Below, piece by piece: positions 15,439-24,702 of a DNA stretch of 64,000 bases. Position 1 is the first letter of the stretch. Each line of letters starts with the position of its first letter. Source of the DNA: an uncultured Clostridium sp. Lineage in GTDB: Bacteria > Bacillota > Clostridia > Clostridiales > Clostridiaceae. The DNA lies in the NCBI RefSeq assembly GCF_937920395.1, contig NZ_CALEVF010000039.1, positions 31,155-95,154 on the forward strand. The letters are read 5' to 3'. A program made the position numbers and the translations under genes. Under the pieces are notes generated by a model. That model saw only the letters and a list, made by a program, of their open reading frames with translations. It was not told where the DNA came from and did not search any database.

Positions 15439-17211
15439 ATGGCTAGACCTTTAGTGTATTATGCAGTAACGATATTTATGGGATGTATCACTTGTCTAAT
15501 TTTAACAAACAACCCTATTGTAGGAGCAATTATAACTGCACTTTTTTTGTCTATTATGTATTTTACTATAGATAAAAAGTTTTTTTATCTAGTATTTTGT
15601 TTTTTTATTATTAGTAATATCAATTATTATTCTTATTTTAATGTTAATTTACCAAGTGATGTAAAGATTAAAGTGAGAATATCAGATAAAAGTACATATT
15701 ATTGCTCGGCAAGATATAATGATAAGAAGATTGATTTGAAAGGCAATATATTTGAATTCAGCGAAGGAAGAAACGTGTGGATAAAAGGTAATTTTAAAAA
15801 GGAAGCAGTATATGAAAAGGGTACGGTTGGAACATATACAGTTAAAAGTTATGAGATTTGTGATGAAGATATAATATCAAAAATTGAAGCTTTTAGAAAA
15901 GGTTTATATGAAAAATTTTCAGAAGGTTTAGGAAAAGAAAAAGCAGCCTTAGTTATGGGCGTATGTTTTGGGGATAGTGGATACATAGAAAAAGAACAAA
16001 AGGAAGATTTTAAAAAACTGGGTATAAGTCATGTTATAAGTGTATCAGGTCTTCATATGTCAATAGTGTATCAGGTTTTAGAAACTGTTGTAGGTTATAA
16101 AATAGCTTTATTATTCTCTTTTGGATACATGATATTTACAGGAGGGCAATCATCAACAATAAGAGCTTTTATAATGATTTTCATATTGAAAGTGGCAAGC
16201 AAAGTATATAAAAAATATGATAGTCTTTCATCGGTTAGTTTGGCTGCAATTATAATATTAGTGTTTAGACCTTTTTACATTCTTGATATAGGATTTATGC
16301 TTTCTTTTCTTTGTGTTCTTGGTATTATAGTATTTAATAAAAAAATCAGGAAGGTGCTATATAAATTACCTTCTGCTTTAAATGAATCTTTCAGTTTAAG
16401 TATAAGTTCTCAAATATTTTCTACACCTTATGCAGTTGTAGCTCTTAAGACTTTTAGTTTAGGGGCATTTCTTAGTAATTTATTGTTATTACCACTATAT
16501 ACAGTAGTTGTGGTACTTGGAAATATGTCTCTTATATTTAGTACAGTTTACCAATTATTTGATTTGATAAATTATGGAATGTTTACTGTCTTAATGATAA
16601 TAGAATTTATTCAAAAGGTGCTTGTAGCATTATTACCAGAAATGCTTTACTTTTCTTATATTGAAAGTCTAGTTGTATTCGGATTATATCTATGTTATCT
16701 TGCAATTAAAAAGGGCTATATGCAATTTAAGTATGTTCCAATATGTATTATTTTTGTTTTAATGTTTCAAAGTTATAAAGTTTTTCCAGAGATTAGTTAT
16801 ATAAGTGCTAATAAGAATGACGTCGTTTTAATACAATATAAAAGGACAACAGTTGCAGTTACCACTGGAAATATTAAGGGGAAAGATTTAAAAGTGCCTG
16901 TTAAAGTAGATAGAATTTTTGAGAATTATACTGGTGAGTCAATTATAAACATTTCTCAAAGTTATGCTGTTAAATTGACACGGAATGGTGATGAATTAGA
17001 AGCTTTAGCATGTTTTACGCAAAAGACAAGTAAAAAGCAGAACATGTTATTACTTGAAAATAAAACTGAGAAAATTACACCGTTTAAAGATACAGTAAAA
17101 TTAAAAAATGATGAAACGTATGTGCCATCAGGAACAATTATTAATAAATACATAATCATAGGAAACAAAGTTTTAAAATTTTCACAAGGGTTGGAGGAAA
17201 TAATTGATTAA
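15439..17211 (+). CDS. comEC: ComEC/Rec2-type DNA uptake channel protein, short form
   Basis: Polytopic membrane protein of the DNA-uptake machinery. The 590-residue product has N-terminal membrane helices, a soluble OB-like segment (about 70-140) and the Competence domain with the hallmark HVISVSGLHMSIVYQ (about 197-211). Many helices follow, including TGGQSSTIRAFIM. The C-terminal metallo-beta-lactamase domain of canonical ComEC (about 750 residues) is absent. In its place, ISYISANKNDVVLIQ and VAVTTGN look like a decayed version of its first two strands, with no HxHxDH metal site. The ATG at 15439 has no obvious ribosome binding site. It overlaps holA by 8 bases. Confidence 0.88.
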   Translation: MARPLVYYAVTIFMGCITCLILTNNPIVGAIITALFLSIMYFTIDKKFFYLVFCFFIISNINYYSYFNVNLPSDVKIKVRISDKSTYYCSARYNDKKIDLKGNIFEFSEGRNVWIKGNFKKEAVYEKGTVGTYTVKSYEICDEDIISKIEAFRKGLYEKFSEGLGKEKAALVMGVCFGDSGYIEKEQKEDFKKLGISHVISVSGLHMSIVYQVLETVVGYKIALLFSFGYMIFTGGQSSTIRAFIMIFILKVASKVYKKYDSLSSVSLAAIIILVFRPFYILDIGFMLSFLCVLGIIVFNKKIRKVLYKLPSALNESFSLSISSQIFSTPYAVVALKTFSLGAFLSNLLLLPLYTVVVVLGNMSLIFSTVYQLFDLINYGMFTVLMIIEFIQKVLVALLPEMLYFSYIESLVVFGLYLCYLAIKKGYMQFKYVPICIIFVLMFQSYKVFPEISYISANKNDVVLIQYKRTTVAVTTGNIKGKDLKVPVKVDRIFENYTGESIINISQSYAVKLTRNGDELEALACFTQKTSKKQNMLLLENKTEKITPFKDTVKLKNDETYVPSGTIINKYIIIGNKVLKFSQGLEEIID

Positions 17212-18238
17212 TTATGCAGAGCTTGAAAAAAAAATTAAAAAAAATGAATTAGATAATTGCTATATATTTTGTGGTTCAGATGAAAAATTAATAAAAGATC
17301 ATGTTGAATATATAATTAATAGTGTGCTTGACAAAAATTTTATTGATCTAAATTATTCAAAATTTGATGGTAGTAAAATAGATTTTGAGACAATTAGTGA
17401 TGCTTGTGAAACTATGCCATTTATGAGTGATAAAAAGGTAGTGGTTGTATATAGGGCAACATTTTTAGAGGATAATCCTGGTGCTAAGAATTCTAATGAT
17501 TTAAAGAATAAAAATTTTGCTATGCTAAATGAATATTTAAAAAATCCACCACCTCAATGTATTTTGATTATATATTATACATTTCTAAGTGATAGGGAAA
17601 AACCAAGTAATAAAATTAAAAAACTAGATAAAAAAGCATGCGTGATAAAAGTTGATAAACTAAAGGGTGAATCTCTACAGAAAATATGTAAAAATTTATT
17701 TGAAGGTGCCGGAGCAATAATTGGGAAATCAGAACTTGTTTTATTTTGTTCTCAGGTAGACAATAACATGAATATCGTATTAAATGAAGTAGAAAAACTA
17801 GTGTCATTTGCAAATGGAAGAGAGATTACTAAAAAAGATATTTTGGCAATGATGCCTCAAAAGAGTGAAAACGACATTTTTAATTTAGTTGATTATTTGT
17901 CTCAAAAAAATATTAAGAAGGCACTAGATATTTTGAATGAACTTATATACAGGGGAGAGAAAATACCATTTATATTATTTATGCTAACAAGGCAGTTTAA
18001 CCTTTTATTTAATATTAAATTAGGAACTGAAAGTGGAAAAACAAAGGAGCTTTTGGCGAGTGAATTAAGGCTTCATCCATACGTTTGTGAAAAAATGATT
18101 TCGCAGAGCAATAAATTTACTATAAAAAGGTTGAAAAGGAATATTGGACTCTGTCTTGAAACAGAGAAAGTTTTAAAAAGTACTTCAACAGATGATAAGA
18201 TAAATATTGAAGTCTTTATGATAAAGACTGTAATGTAA
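17204..18238 (+). CDS. holA: DNA polymerase III delta subunit
   Basis: Clamp-loader subunit that opens the sliding clamp. The 344-residue protein begins with a TTG start 6 bases after GGAGG, inside the end of comEC. It has the N-terminal P-loop-like region degenerate in delta (NCYIFCGSDEKLIKDHVEYI), the acidic/aromatic region DLNYSKFDGSKI, and the C-terminal collar domain (about 220-344, with FNLVDYLSQKNIKKALDILNEL). The comEC-holA-rpsT order is widely conserved in Firmicutes and supports the call. Length is typical (330-350). Confidence 0.95.
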   Translation: MINYAELEKKIKKNELDNCYIFCGSDEKLIKDHVEYIINSVLDKNFIDLNYSKFDGSKIDFETISDACETMPFMSDKKVVVVYRATFLEDNPGAKNSNDLKNKNFAMLNEYLKNPPPQCILIIYYTFLSDREKPSNKIKKLDKKACVIKVDKLKGESLQKICKNLFEGAGAIIGKSELVLFCSQVDNNMNIVLNEVEKLVSFANGREITKKDILAMMPQKSENDIFNLVDYLSQKNIKKALDILNELIYRGEKIPFILFMLTRQFNLLFNIKLGTESGKTKELLASELRLHPYVCEKMISQSNKFTIKRLKRNIGLCLETEKVLKSTSTDDKINIEVFMIKTVM

Positions 18239-18290
18239 GGTTAATTATGTTTTTAATATTAAATTCAAATTACAATATAAACAAAAAATT

Positions 18291-18321
18291 AAAAAAACCG
18301 GTGTAAATCACCGGTTTTTTT
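18291..18321. terminator. Bidirectional terminator between holA and rpsT
   Basis: AAAAAACCGGTG / CACCGGTTTTTT with a five-base loop, placed between the two converging genes. Confidence 0.9.
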
Positions 18322-18322
18322 A

Positions 18323-18595
18323 TTATGCTGCTAAATTTAAAGCGTTTAATCTTGCTGCAAGTCTTGACTTTCTTCTTGCTGCTTTATTGATGTGAAGTAT
18401 TCCTTTAGTTACAGCCATATCTAAAGCTTTAACCACACTTGCGTATGTAACTTTAGCTTCTGCAACATCACCAGTAACTAGAGCTGTTTCAAATTTTTTA
18501 ACCTTAGTTTTTAAAGCAGTTTTAATCATTGTATTTCTTTCTGTTTTAACTGCAGTAATTTTAATTCTTTTTTTTGCTGATTTAATATTTGCCAT
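18323..18595 (-). CDS. rpsT: 30S ribosomal protein S20
   Basis: Small-subunit protein binding the 5' and 3' minor domains of 16S rRNA. The 90-residue product begins [20 protein letters not shown] and ends with the conserved [19 protein letters not shown] segment. It has the expected high Lys/Ala content. The ribosome binding site in the minus-strand leader is AAAGGGGGGTGA, 7 bases before the ATG at 18595. It is convergent with holA and has its own promoter. Normal family length. Confidence 0.97.
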   Translation of the reverse strand: MANIKSAKKRIKITAVKTERNTMIKTALKTKVKKFETALVTGDVAEAKVTYASVVKALDMAVTKGILHINKAARRKSRLAARLNALNLAA

Positions 18596-18631
18596 TAATT
18601 TTCACCCCCCTTTGTATTTAATAACGTGTCA

Positions 18632-18650
18632 GCAGTTTTGGGGAAACTGC
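18632..18650 (-). promoter_or_regulatory. Hairpin in the rpsT leader
   Basis: GCAGTTT / AAACTGC forms a 7-base-pair stem with a short loop in the rpsT 5' UTR, about 40 bases before the start. It could take part in S20 feedback control, which is known in other bacteria, or be incidental. Confidence 0.3.
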
Positions 18651-18679
18651 ATACGAGTCTATTTAATTAATCAACTAGT

Positions 18680-18708
18680 ATTATAGCATTAAAATATAAG
18701 CACTTCAA
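18680..18708 (-). promoter_or_regulatory. rpsT: Sigma-A promoter of rpsT
   Basis: On the minus strand: TTGAAG (18708-18703), 17 bases, TATAAT (18685-18680), giving a leader of about 75 bases before rpsT. Confidence 0.7.
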
Positions 18709-18845
18709 GGGTAAATTAATCTAGATACATAAATTTTAGTATAAGACTTATTTAAATGAGGTAGAAAGGCTAAAATAAACTTTTTTAAGAATAAGAAAAG
18801 ACTATTAGGAAAGGATAATAATAAAAATGTAGTTGAGGTGAAATT

Positions 18846-19820
18846 ATGATAAGTATAAGAACAGACTTAGCTGTGGAGGCAAAAGAAATATACAAAGAAA
18901 AAAACAATGGTGAAATACCTGGTGTTGATGTGGAGGAGTATAGCGAGGGAGATATTAAAATTACTAATGTAAAGATCGTAAGTGATATTGGAGAAAAAAT
19001 GATGGGAAAACCAAAAGGTACATATATAACAATTGATATCCCTGAATTTGTTCACTATGATGGTGAGGCTATGGAAAGAGTAAGTATGGTAATGGGAGAA
19101 GTTCTATCACCACTAATAAAATTAGATGATAGTATGACGGCCCTAGTAGTTGGACTTGGGAACTGGAATGTTACTCCAGATGCAGTAGGACCAAAGGTTG
19201 TTTCTAAGATAATGGTTACTAGACATTTAAAAGAATTAGTACCAGATTCAATAGATGAAGGCATACGTCCAGTATGTGCAATATCTCCAGGAGTTCTTGG
19301 AATAACAGGTATGGAGACTGGCGAAATCATTCGTGGTATTGTAGAACGGATTAAACCGAATTTAGTAATTTGTATTGATGCATTAGCTTCTAGAAAAATG
19401 AATAGGGTGAATAGAACTATTCAGATAGGGACATCTGGAATTTCTCCAGGAGCAGGAATTGGAAACAGAAGAATGGAAATAAGTGAGAAGACCTTAGGTG
19501 TACCAGTTATTGCAATTGGTATTCCGACAGTAGTAGATGCAGCAACTCTTGCAAATGATACTATTGATTTGGTACTTGACGAGATGATTAAATCTGCAAA
19601 CGAAGGCAAAGAATTTTACAATATGTTAAAATCAATTGATAAAGCAGAAAAACAAAAGATGATTGCTGAGATATTAAATCCTTATGTAGGCAATCTTGTT
19701 GTTACACCAAAAGAAATAGATATGGTAATAAATTCTGTTTCTAAAATAATAGCTAATGGAATTAATATAGCATTGCAACCGGCGTTAGATTTAGAGGATA
19801 TAAATAAGTACTTAAATTAG
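18846..19820 (+). CDS. gpr: Germination protease GPR (spore protease)
   Basis: Unusual aspartate-type endoprotease that starts degradation of small acid-soluble spore proteins at germination. It is made as a zymogen in the forespore. The 324-residue protein begins SIRTDLAVEAKEIY after the Met, the family's propeptide region, and contains the EIPGVDVEEY segment near the maturation site. The conserved VVGLGNWNVTPDAVGPKVV, ISPGVLGITGMETGEII and CIDALASR motifs all follow. It lies directly upstream of spoIIP, a conserved sporulation pair. Start ATG 18846 follows TTGAGGTGA. Confidence 0.97.
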   Translation: MISIRTDLAVEAKEIYKEKNNGEIPGVDVEEYSEGDIKITNVKIVSDIGEKMMGKPKGTYITIDIPEFVHYDGEAMERVSMVMGEVLSPLIKLDDSMTALVVGLGNWNVTPDAVGPKVVSKIMVTRHLKELVPDSIDEGIRPVCAISPGVLGITGMETGEIIRGIVERIKPNLVICIDALASRKMNRVNRTIQIGTSGISPGAGIGNRRMEISEKTLGVPVIAIGIPTVVDAATLANDTIDLVLDEMIKSANEGKEFYNMLKSIDKAEKQKMIAEILNPYVGNLVVTPKEIDMVINSVSKIIANGINIALQPALDLEDINKYLN

Positions 19821-19872
19821 TAATAACTATTTGAATTCCCTCATATATATTTTATAAACAGGGGGGATGAAA

Positions 19873-21018
19873 ATGAAATACAGAGGTGAAAATTTTAAAG
19901 GCAAAAATAGAATTATGCCAAGTAAAAAAATTAATTTTATTATATGTTTTTTAAAGAAAACTAGTAATGTGAAAGTGTTTTTTTGCGGCTTCACATTGCT
20001 AATTATTTTTTTATTAGGCGTAATGATACCTAGAAGTGCGAAGGCAGATAGTGAAGAAAATTACGGAAACAATTTTTACGTTAGTGTTATTAATAATGCT
20101 TTATCTGTAATTAAGTCCTCTAATGTAGAGAGGCAAGATACAAATAGCGAAAATATGGATGGTTCAGCAGTTTTGTCATTTTTAGGAGTAGATATTTCGA
20201 ATCCTATATCAATAGTAATAAAAGAAATTGCTTATTTAGATAAAAATGAAGTTAGTACAGATGTAGACAATTCAAAAACATTTACTCTTAACCCTTTTAA
20301 CTTAGATGATAAGCAGGTAAGTAAATCTAAGGTCAATGTTACTAATGTGGTAGCAAAACTTTATAATCCTAGTTTGAAAGGTATATTAAATAAAGCAAAG
20401 CCACGGGTTCTTATATATCATTCTCATACATCTGAAGCCTACCGCACCTCAAACAAGGACACATCAACAACTACTGCCAGTCCAGATCAATCACGTAATG
20501 TTGTTGCTGTAGGAGATGTAATAACTGAAGAATTAGAAAAAAACTATGGAATTTCGGTTATACATGATAAAAATGTAAATGATACAGGAGATTACAATAA
20601 CGCTTATAAAAAGTCTGGAGTTACATTAGATAAGTACTTAAAGCTATACGAAAAATTTGATTTAATTATTGATTTACATAGAGACAGTATAGTTAACAAG
20701 AAGGCAGTGCTTACAAAATTAAATGGTGAAGATGTAGCACAATTTATGTTCGTTGTAACAGATAAGAATCCTAGATATACTCAGCAAAAGAAACTAATAA
20801 ATTCTATGATGTCAATATCAAATAGATTATACCCAGGGATTATAAGAACTAATCCAATTTGGGTTTATCACTGGGGAATGGGATTTTACAATCAAAACAG
20901 GAGCAATAATGCACTCTTAATTGAAGTAGGCACATATACTAATAGTATTCAAGAAGTAAAAAATACTGGTAAATATCTATCAAGAATAATCGCAGAGCAA
21001 TTAAATGGTAAAAAGTGA
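19873..21018 (+). CDS. spoIIP: Stage II sporulation protein P (peptidoglycan amidase/endopeptidase)
   Basis: Part of the SpoIID-SpoIIM-SpoIIP engulfment machine that trims septal peptidoglycan. The 381-residue protein has a cytoplasmic basic start, one membrane segment (about 34-53) and an extracellular C-terminal catalytic domain. The domain has the metal-ligand region LIYHSHTSEAYRTS (about 177-190), DLIIDLHRDS (about 265-274) and the glutamate in NALLIEVGTYTNS (about 346-358). ATG 19873 is chosen over 19867 because the GGGGGG site abuts the latter. The gpr-spoIIP-lepA order is a standard Firmicutes arrangement. Confidence 0.96.
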   Translation: MKYRGENFKGKNRIMPSKKINFIICFLKKTSNVKVFFCGFTLLIIFLLGVMIPRSAKADSEENYGNNFYVSVINNALSVIKSSNVERQDTNSENMDGSAVLSFLGVDISNPISIVIKEIAYLDKNEVSTDVDNSKTFTLNPFNLDDKQVSKSKVNVTNVVAKLYNPSLKGILNKAKPRVLIYHSHTSEAYRTSNKDTSTTTASPDQSRNVVAVGDVITEELEKNYGISVIHDKNVNDTGDYNNAYKKSGVTLDKYLKLYEKFDLIIDLHRDSIVNKKAVLTKLNGEDVAQFMFVVTDKNPRYTQQKKLINSMMSISNRLYPGIIRTNPIWVYHWGMGFYNQNRSNNALLIEVGTYTNSIQEVKNTGKYLSRIIAEQLNGKK

Positions 21019-21106
21019 ATAATTTATTATAAAAAGTGCATCCTTACTAAGGAGAAGATAATAATTAATTATTATCTGTTTAAGAAAAACTTAGGGGGCA
21101 TTTTTT

Positions 21107-21367
21107 ATGTTTAAAAAAAACATTATTAAACATATATTTATACTGGTTATTTGTTTTTCTATATTTATTTATGGATTTATTGAAGTTAATATTAATAAGT
21201 CTGAATTAGTAAAGGAAAAGTCGAGATTTATAATAAGCATAAAATCAAACCCTCTAGATTTTAGAATAGAGACTAAGGGATATGTTTTTTACGTAAATGG
21301 TAAATTGTTCTTTAATATGAAAGAAAAATGTATTGATACTTATAATGATGTTTTGAAGAAATTTTAA
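21107..21367 (+). CDS. Small hypothetical membrane-anchored protein, 86 aa
   Basis: Unrecognised protein with a basic start (MFKKNIIKH), one hydrophobic helix (about 9-28) and an outside-facing tail of about 55 residues. The tail has several strand-like segments (SRFIISIKSN, YVFYVNGKLFFN) and ends KKF. The ribosome binding site TAGGGGGC precedes the ATG, though at slightly long spacing. It lies between spoIIP and lepA, so co-expression during sporulation is possible, but a lepA-proximal promoter follows. No domain was recognised. Confidence 0.6.
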   Translation: MFKKNIIKHIFILVICFSIFIYGFIEVNINKSELVKEKSRFIISIKSNPLDFRIETKGYVFYVNGKLFFNMKEKCIDTYNDVLKKF

Positions 21368-21427
21368 ACATATAATATAAGAGGAATTTACGTAGTTAAA
21401 TAAAGTATAGTGTAAAATCACAATGCA

Positions 21428-21458
21428 TTGACAAAAATAGATATAATTATGATATAAT
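21428..21458 (+). promoter_or_regulatory. lepA: Probable promoter of lepA
   Basis: TTGACA (21428-21433) and TATAAT (21453-21458) are spaced 19 bases, slightly long, about 60 bases before the lepA start. Confidence 0.5.
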
Positions 21459-21519
21459 TCAACTAGATGCTTAGAATCAAAAAAATATTTAACATATAGT
21501 ACAATGGGGGTAAAAATTA

Positions 21520-23325
21520 ATGCAGAGCAATAGACAAAAACACATAAGAAACTTTGCGATAGTTGCACATATTGATCACGGTAAGTCTACTCTTGCAGAT
21601 AGATTACTAGAAAAGACAGGTACTTTAACTAAAAGAGAAATGGAAGAGCAAGTACTTGATAATATGGATTTAGAAAGAGAAAGAGGAATCACCATAAAAT
21701 CTCAACCGGCAAGGCTCGTTTATAAAAGAGAAGATGGAGAAGAATATATATTCAATCTTATAGATACTCCAGGTCACGTAGATTTTAATTATGAGGTTTC
21801 AAGGAGTTTAGCTGCTTGTGAGGGCGCAGTACTTGTAGTGGATGCGTCACAAGGGATTCAAGCTCAAACTTTAGCAAACTGTTATTTGGCACTAGATAAT
21901 GATCTTGATATTGCACCAGTTATTAATAAAATAGATCTTCCTAGTGCAAGGCCAGATGAAGTAATTAAGGAAATCGAGGATGTAATAGGTATTGAAGCCC
22001 TTGATGCTCCACGAATTTCGGCGAAAACTGGACTTAATATAGAAGATGTTTTAGAAGCAGTAGTAAACAAGATTTCACCACCTAGTGGGGATGAAGAAGC
22101 ACCACTTAAAGCTTTGATTTTTGACTCTTTTTATGATAGTTATAAAGGAGTTGTATGTTATGTAAGAATTAAAGACGGTAAAGTTAAACCAGGAACAAAG
22201 ATTAAACTTATGAATACTAATAAGGTATATGAGGTAGTAGAAGTTGGAGTGTTTGTTCCAAATTATCTTCCAGTAGCAATGTTAAGTGCTGGTGATGTTG
22301 GATATATAACTGCATCTATAAAAAATGTTAGGGATGCACGTGTTGGTGATACTGTAACAGAAGCGGATAGACCGGCATTAAATGCACTTAAGGGATATAA
22401 ACCAGCGATTCCAATGGTGTTTAGTGGTATTTATCCTATAGATGGTGCAAGGTATGGAGAATTAAAAGAGGCATTAGAAAGACTTCAGTTAAATGATGCA
22501 GCATTAGGGTTTGAACCAGAAACATCTATTGCGCTAGGTTTTGGATTTAGATGTGGATTCTTAGGTCTTCTTCATATGGAAATAATACAAGAAAGAATAG
22601 AGCGAGAATTTAATTTAGATATCATAACTACAGCACCATCAGTTATATATAAAGTAATGAAAACTAGTGGAGAATTAATAGAGATAACAAATCCTACAAA
22701 TCTTCCAGAACCTACAGAAATTAGTTATATGGAAGAACCAATAGTTAAAGCGTCTATCATAACACCATCGGAGTATCTTGGATCGGTTATGGAGTTATGC
22801 CAACAAAAAAGAGGCGTATACATTGATATGAAATATATAGAAACTACTAGAGTTGTGTTAAATTACAATTTGCCGCTTAATGAAATAGTATATGACTTTT
22901 TTGATGCATTAAAATCAAGAACAAAAGGTTATGCATCCTTTGATTATGAATTAAAGGGATATGTAACAGCTAATCTTGTAAAGTTAGATATTTTACTTAA
23001 GGGAGAAAAAGTTGATGCTCTGTCTATGATTGTTCCAGAGGAATCAGCTGCTCATAGAGGAAGAATTATGGCTGAAAAATTAAAAGAACATATACCAAGA
23101 CAAATGTTTGAAATACCAATACAAGCATCTATAAATGCAAAGGTAATTGCAAGAGAAACTGTAAAAGCACTTCGAAAAGATGTTTTAGCTAAATGTTATG
23201 GTGGAGATATTTCAAGAAAGAAAAAATTATTATCAAAGCAAAAAGAAGGTAAAAAGAGAATGAGACAAGTTGGAAGTGTAGAAGTTCCACAAGAAGCATT
23301 CATGGCTATACTTAAAGTAGATTAA
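21520..23325 (+). CDS. lepA: Elongation factor 4 (LepA), translational GTPase
   Basis: Ribosome-associated GTPase affecting initiation and translocation. The 601-residue protein has the G domain with AHIDHGKST (about 16-24), [15 protein letters not shown] and NKIDLP. It continues with EF-G-like domains II, III and V and the LepA-specific C-terminal domain ending in [18 protein letters not shown] and [12 protein letters not shown]. Length is standard (about 600). ATG 21520 follows TGGGGGT. It precedes hemW, as in most Firmicutes. Confidence 0.98.
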   Translation: MQSNRQKHIRNFAIVAHIDHGKSTLADRLLEKTGTLTKREMEEQVLDNMDLERERGITIKSQPARLVYKREDGEEYIFNLIDTPGHVDFNYEVSRSLAACEGAVLVVDASQGIQAQTLANCYLALDNDLDIAPVINKIDLPSARPDEVIKEIEDVIGIEALDAPRISAKTGLNIEDVLEAVVNKISPPSGDEEAPLKALIFDSFYDSYKGVVCYVRIKDGKVKPGTKIKLMNTNKVYEVVEVGVFVPNYLPVAMLSAGDVGYITASIKNVRDARVGDTVTEADRPALNALKGYKPAIPMVFSGIYPIDGARYGELKEALERLQLNDAALGFEPETSIALGFGFRCGFLGLLHMEIIQERIEREFNLDIITTAPSVIYKVMKTSGELIEITNPTNLPEPTEISYMEEPIVKASIITPSEYLGSVMELCQQKRGVYIDMKYIETTRVVLNYNLPLNEIVYDFFDALKSRTKGYASFDYELKGYVTANLVKLDILLKGEKVDALSMIVPEESAAHRGRIMAEKLKEHIPRQMFEIPIQASINAKVIARETVKALRKDVLAKCYGGDISRKKKLLSKQKEGKKRMRQVGSVEVPQEAFMAILKVD

Positions 23326-23366
23326 AAATATAGATTTGAAAAAGATAATTAAAGTGAGGATAAAAT

Positions 23367-24488
23367 ATGAAGAAAGTTGCTTTATATATTCATATTCCTT
23401 TTTGCAAGCAGAAGTGTTTATATTGTGATTTTCCATCACTAGCTGGCAAAGAGGATTGTATGCTTGATTATTCTGCAGCACTTGCAAAGGAAATAGATAA
23501 TATAAAGGATAAAAAAATAAAAACTATTTTTATAGGTGGGGGAACTCCCACCTATTTATCTTTAGCGGGCTGGAAAATAATAAAAAAAAGTATTGATGCA
23601 TTAGATATATGTGATGATTTAGAGTTTACAGTGGAGGGTAATCCAGGAACATTTACAAAAGAAAAATTGAACTTCCTAAAAGAAATGGGAGTAAATAGAC
23701 TTAGTATCGGACTTCAAGCCTGGCAGGATTAACTTTTAAAAGAACTCGGAAGAATTCATACTATAGAAGATTTTAAACAAAGCTTTGAAATGGCTAGAAA
23801 ATTAGGTTTTGATAACATAAATGTAGATTTGATGTTTGGACTTCCATCTCAAACTATCAAGCAATGGAAAGAAACCCTGCAGAATGTAACTAAGCTTAAT
23901 CCAGAGCATTTATCTTGCTATAATTTAATAGTAGAAGAGGGTACAGAGTTTTATAAAAGATTTGAAAAAGGTACATTGAATCTCCCAGATGAGGAAATGG
24001 ATAGAAGTATGTATGCTAAAACAATAAAATTTTTAAGCGAAAAGGGATATATACAATATGAAATCTCTAATTTTTCGAAAAACAATAAGAAATGTAGACA
24101 TAATCTAGTATATTGGGAATTGGATGAATATATTGGGTGCGGTTCTTCTTCTCATTCGTATAGTGGAGGCTATCGGTATAGAAATGAAGGTAATATAGAA
24201 AAATATATTGAAAAAATGAATCATGATAATGGTGCTATAGTTGAAAAAACAAAAAATTCTTTTAAAGATAATATGGAAGAGTTTATGTTCATGGGACTTA
24301 GAAAAACTGAAGGTGTTAATAAAAACGAATTTAAGAAAAGATTTGATAAAGATATGGATGAAGTTTACTCTGATGTAATTGATAAATATACAAACACTGG
24401 TTTTATGACAGAAACTCCTGATAGTATTTTTTTAACCTTCGATGGTATTGAGGTATCAAATGTGATTATGGCGGATTTTTTATTATAA
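23367..24488 (+). pseudogene. hemW: hemW-like radical SAM gene interrupted by one in-frame stop
   Basis: HemW/oxygen-independent coproporphyrinogen oxidase-like radical SAM protein, in other bacteria a heme chaperone. The N-terminal part (23367-23732) holds the [4Fe-4S]-binding Cx3Cx2C (CKQKCLYC, residues 13-20) and IGGGTPT. At 23730-23732 a TAA follows ...GLQAWQD. The same frame then continues with LLKELGRIHTIEDF and runs intact through NVDLMFGLPSQT to 24488. Removing the stop restores about 373 residues, the normal HemW length, so one base change (for example GAA to TAA) explains the break. No frameshift is needed. The downstream half has good coding character, so the mutation is recent, or it is a sequencing error. 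Confidence 0.88.
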
Positions 24489-24617
24489 ATTATATTAATC
24501 TTGAAAACAAAACTTGTCTTTTAAACGTGTTAAGTAGAAAATGGGAGATAAATAGAGTATTTAAGACTTAGTTTGAAATAAAAGATAAAAAATAGCTGTA
24601 GTGAAAAAACAAGGTTA

Positions 24618-24646
24618 TTGACAAAATCCATAATAAATGATACTTT
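24618..24646 (+). promoter_or_regulatory. Promoter of the hrcA-grpE-dnaK-dnaJ operon
   Basis: TTGACA (24618-24623), 17 bases, TACTTT (24641-24646) preceded by TGA (extended -10). It lies directly upstream of the CIRCE operator. Confidence 0.75.
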
Positions 24647-24659
24647 AAATGTATACCCG

Positions 24660-24686
24660 TTAGCACTCAACGGAAGCGAGTGCTAA
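24660..24686 (+). promoter_or_regulatory. CIRCE operator (HrcA-binding site)
   Basis: Perfect CIRCE inverted repeat TTAGCACTC - 9 bases - GAGTGCTAA, between the promoter and hrcA. HrcA, encoded next, binds this site and represses the heat-shock operon; this is established in Firmicutes. Confidence 0.98.
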
Positions 24687-24702
24687 TAAAAGAGGTGATA
24701 TT

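Noticed and set aside
23726..23735. hemW stop considered as programmed recoding (selenocysteine or frameshift)
   Set aside because: The stop is TAA, not TGA, the frame is unchanged on both sides, and no slippery sequence or downstream SECIS-like hairpin was seen.
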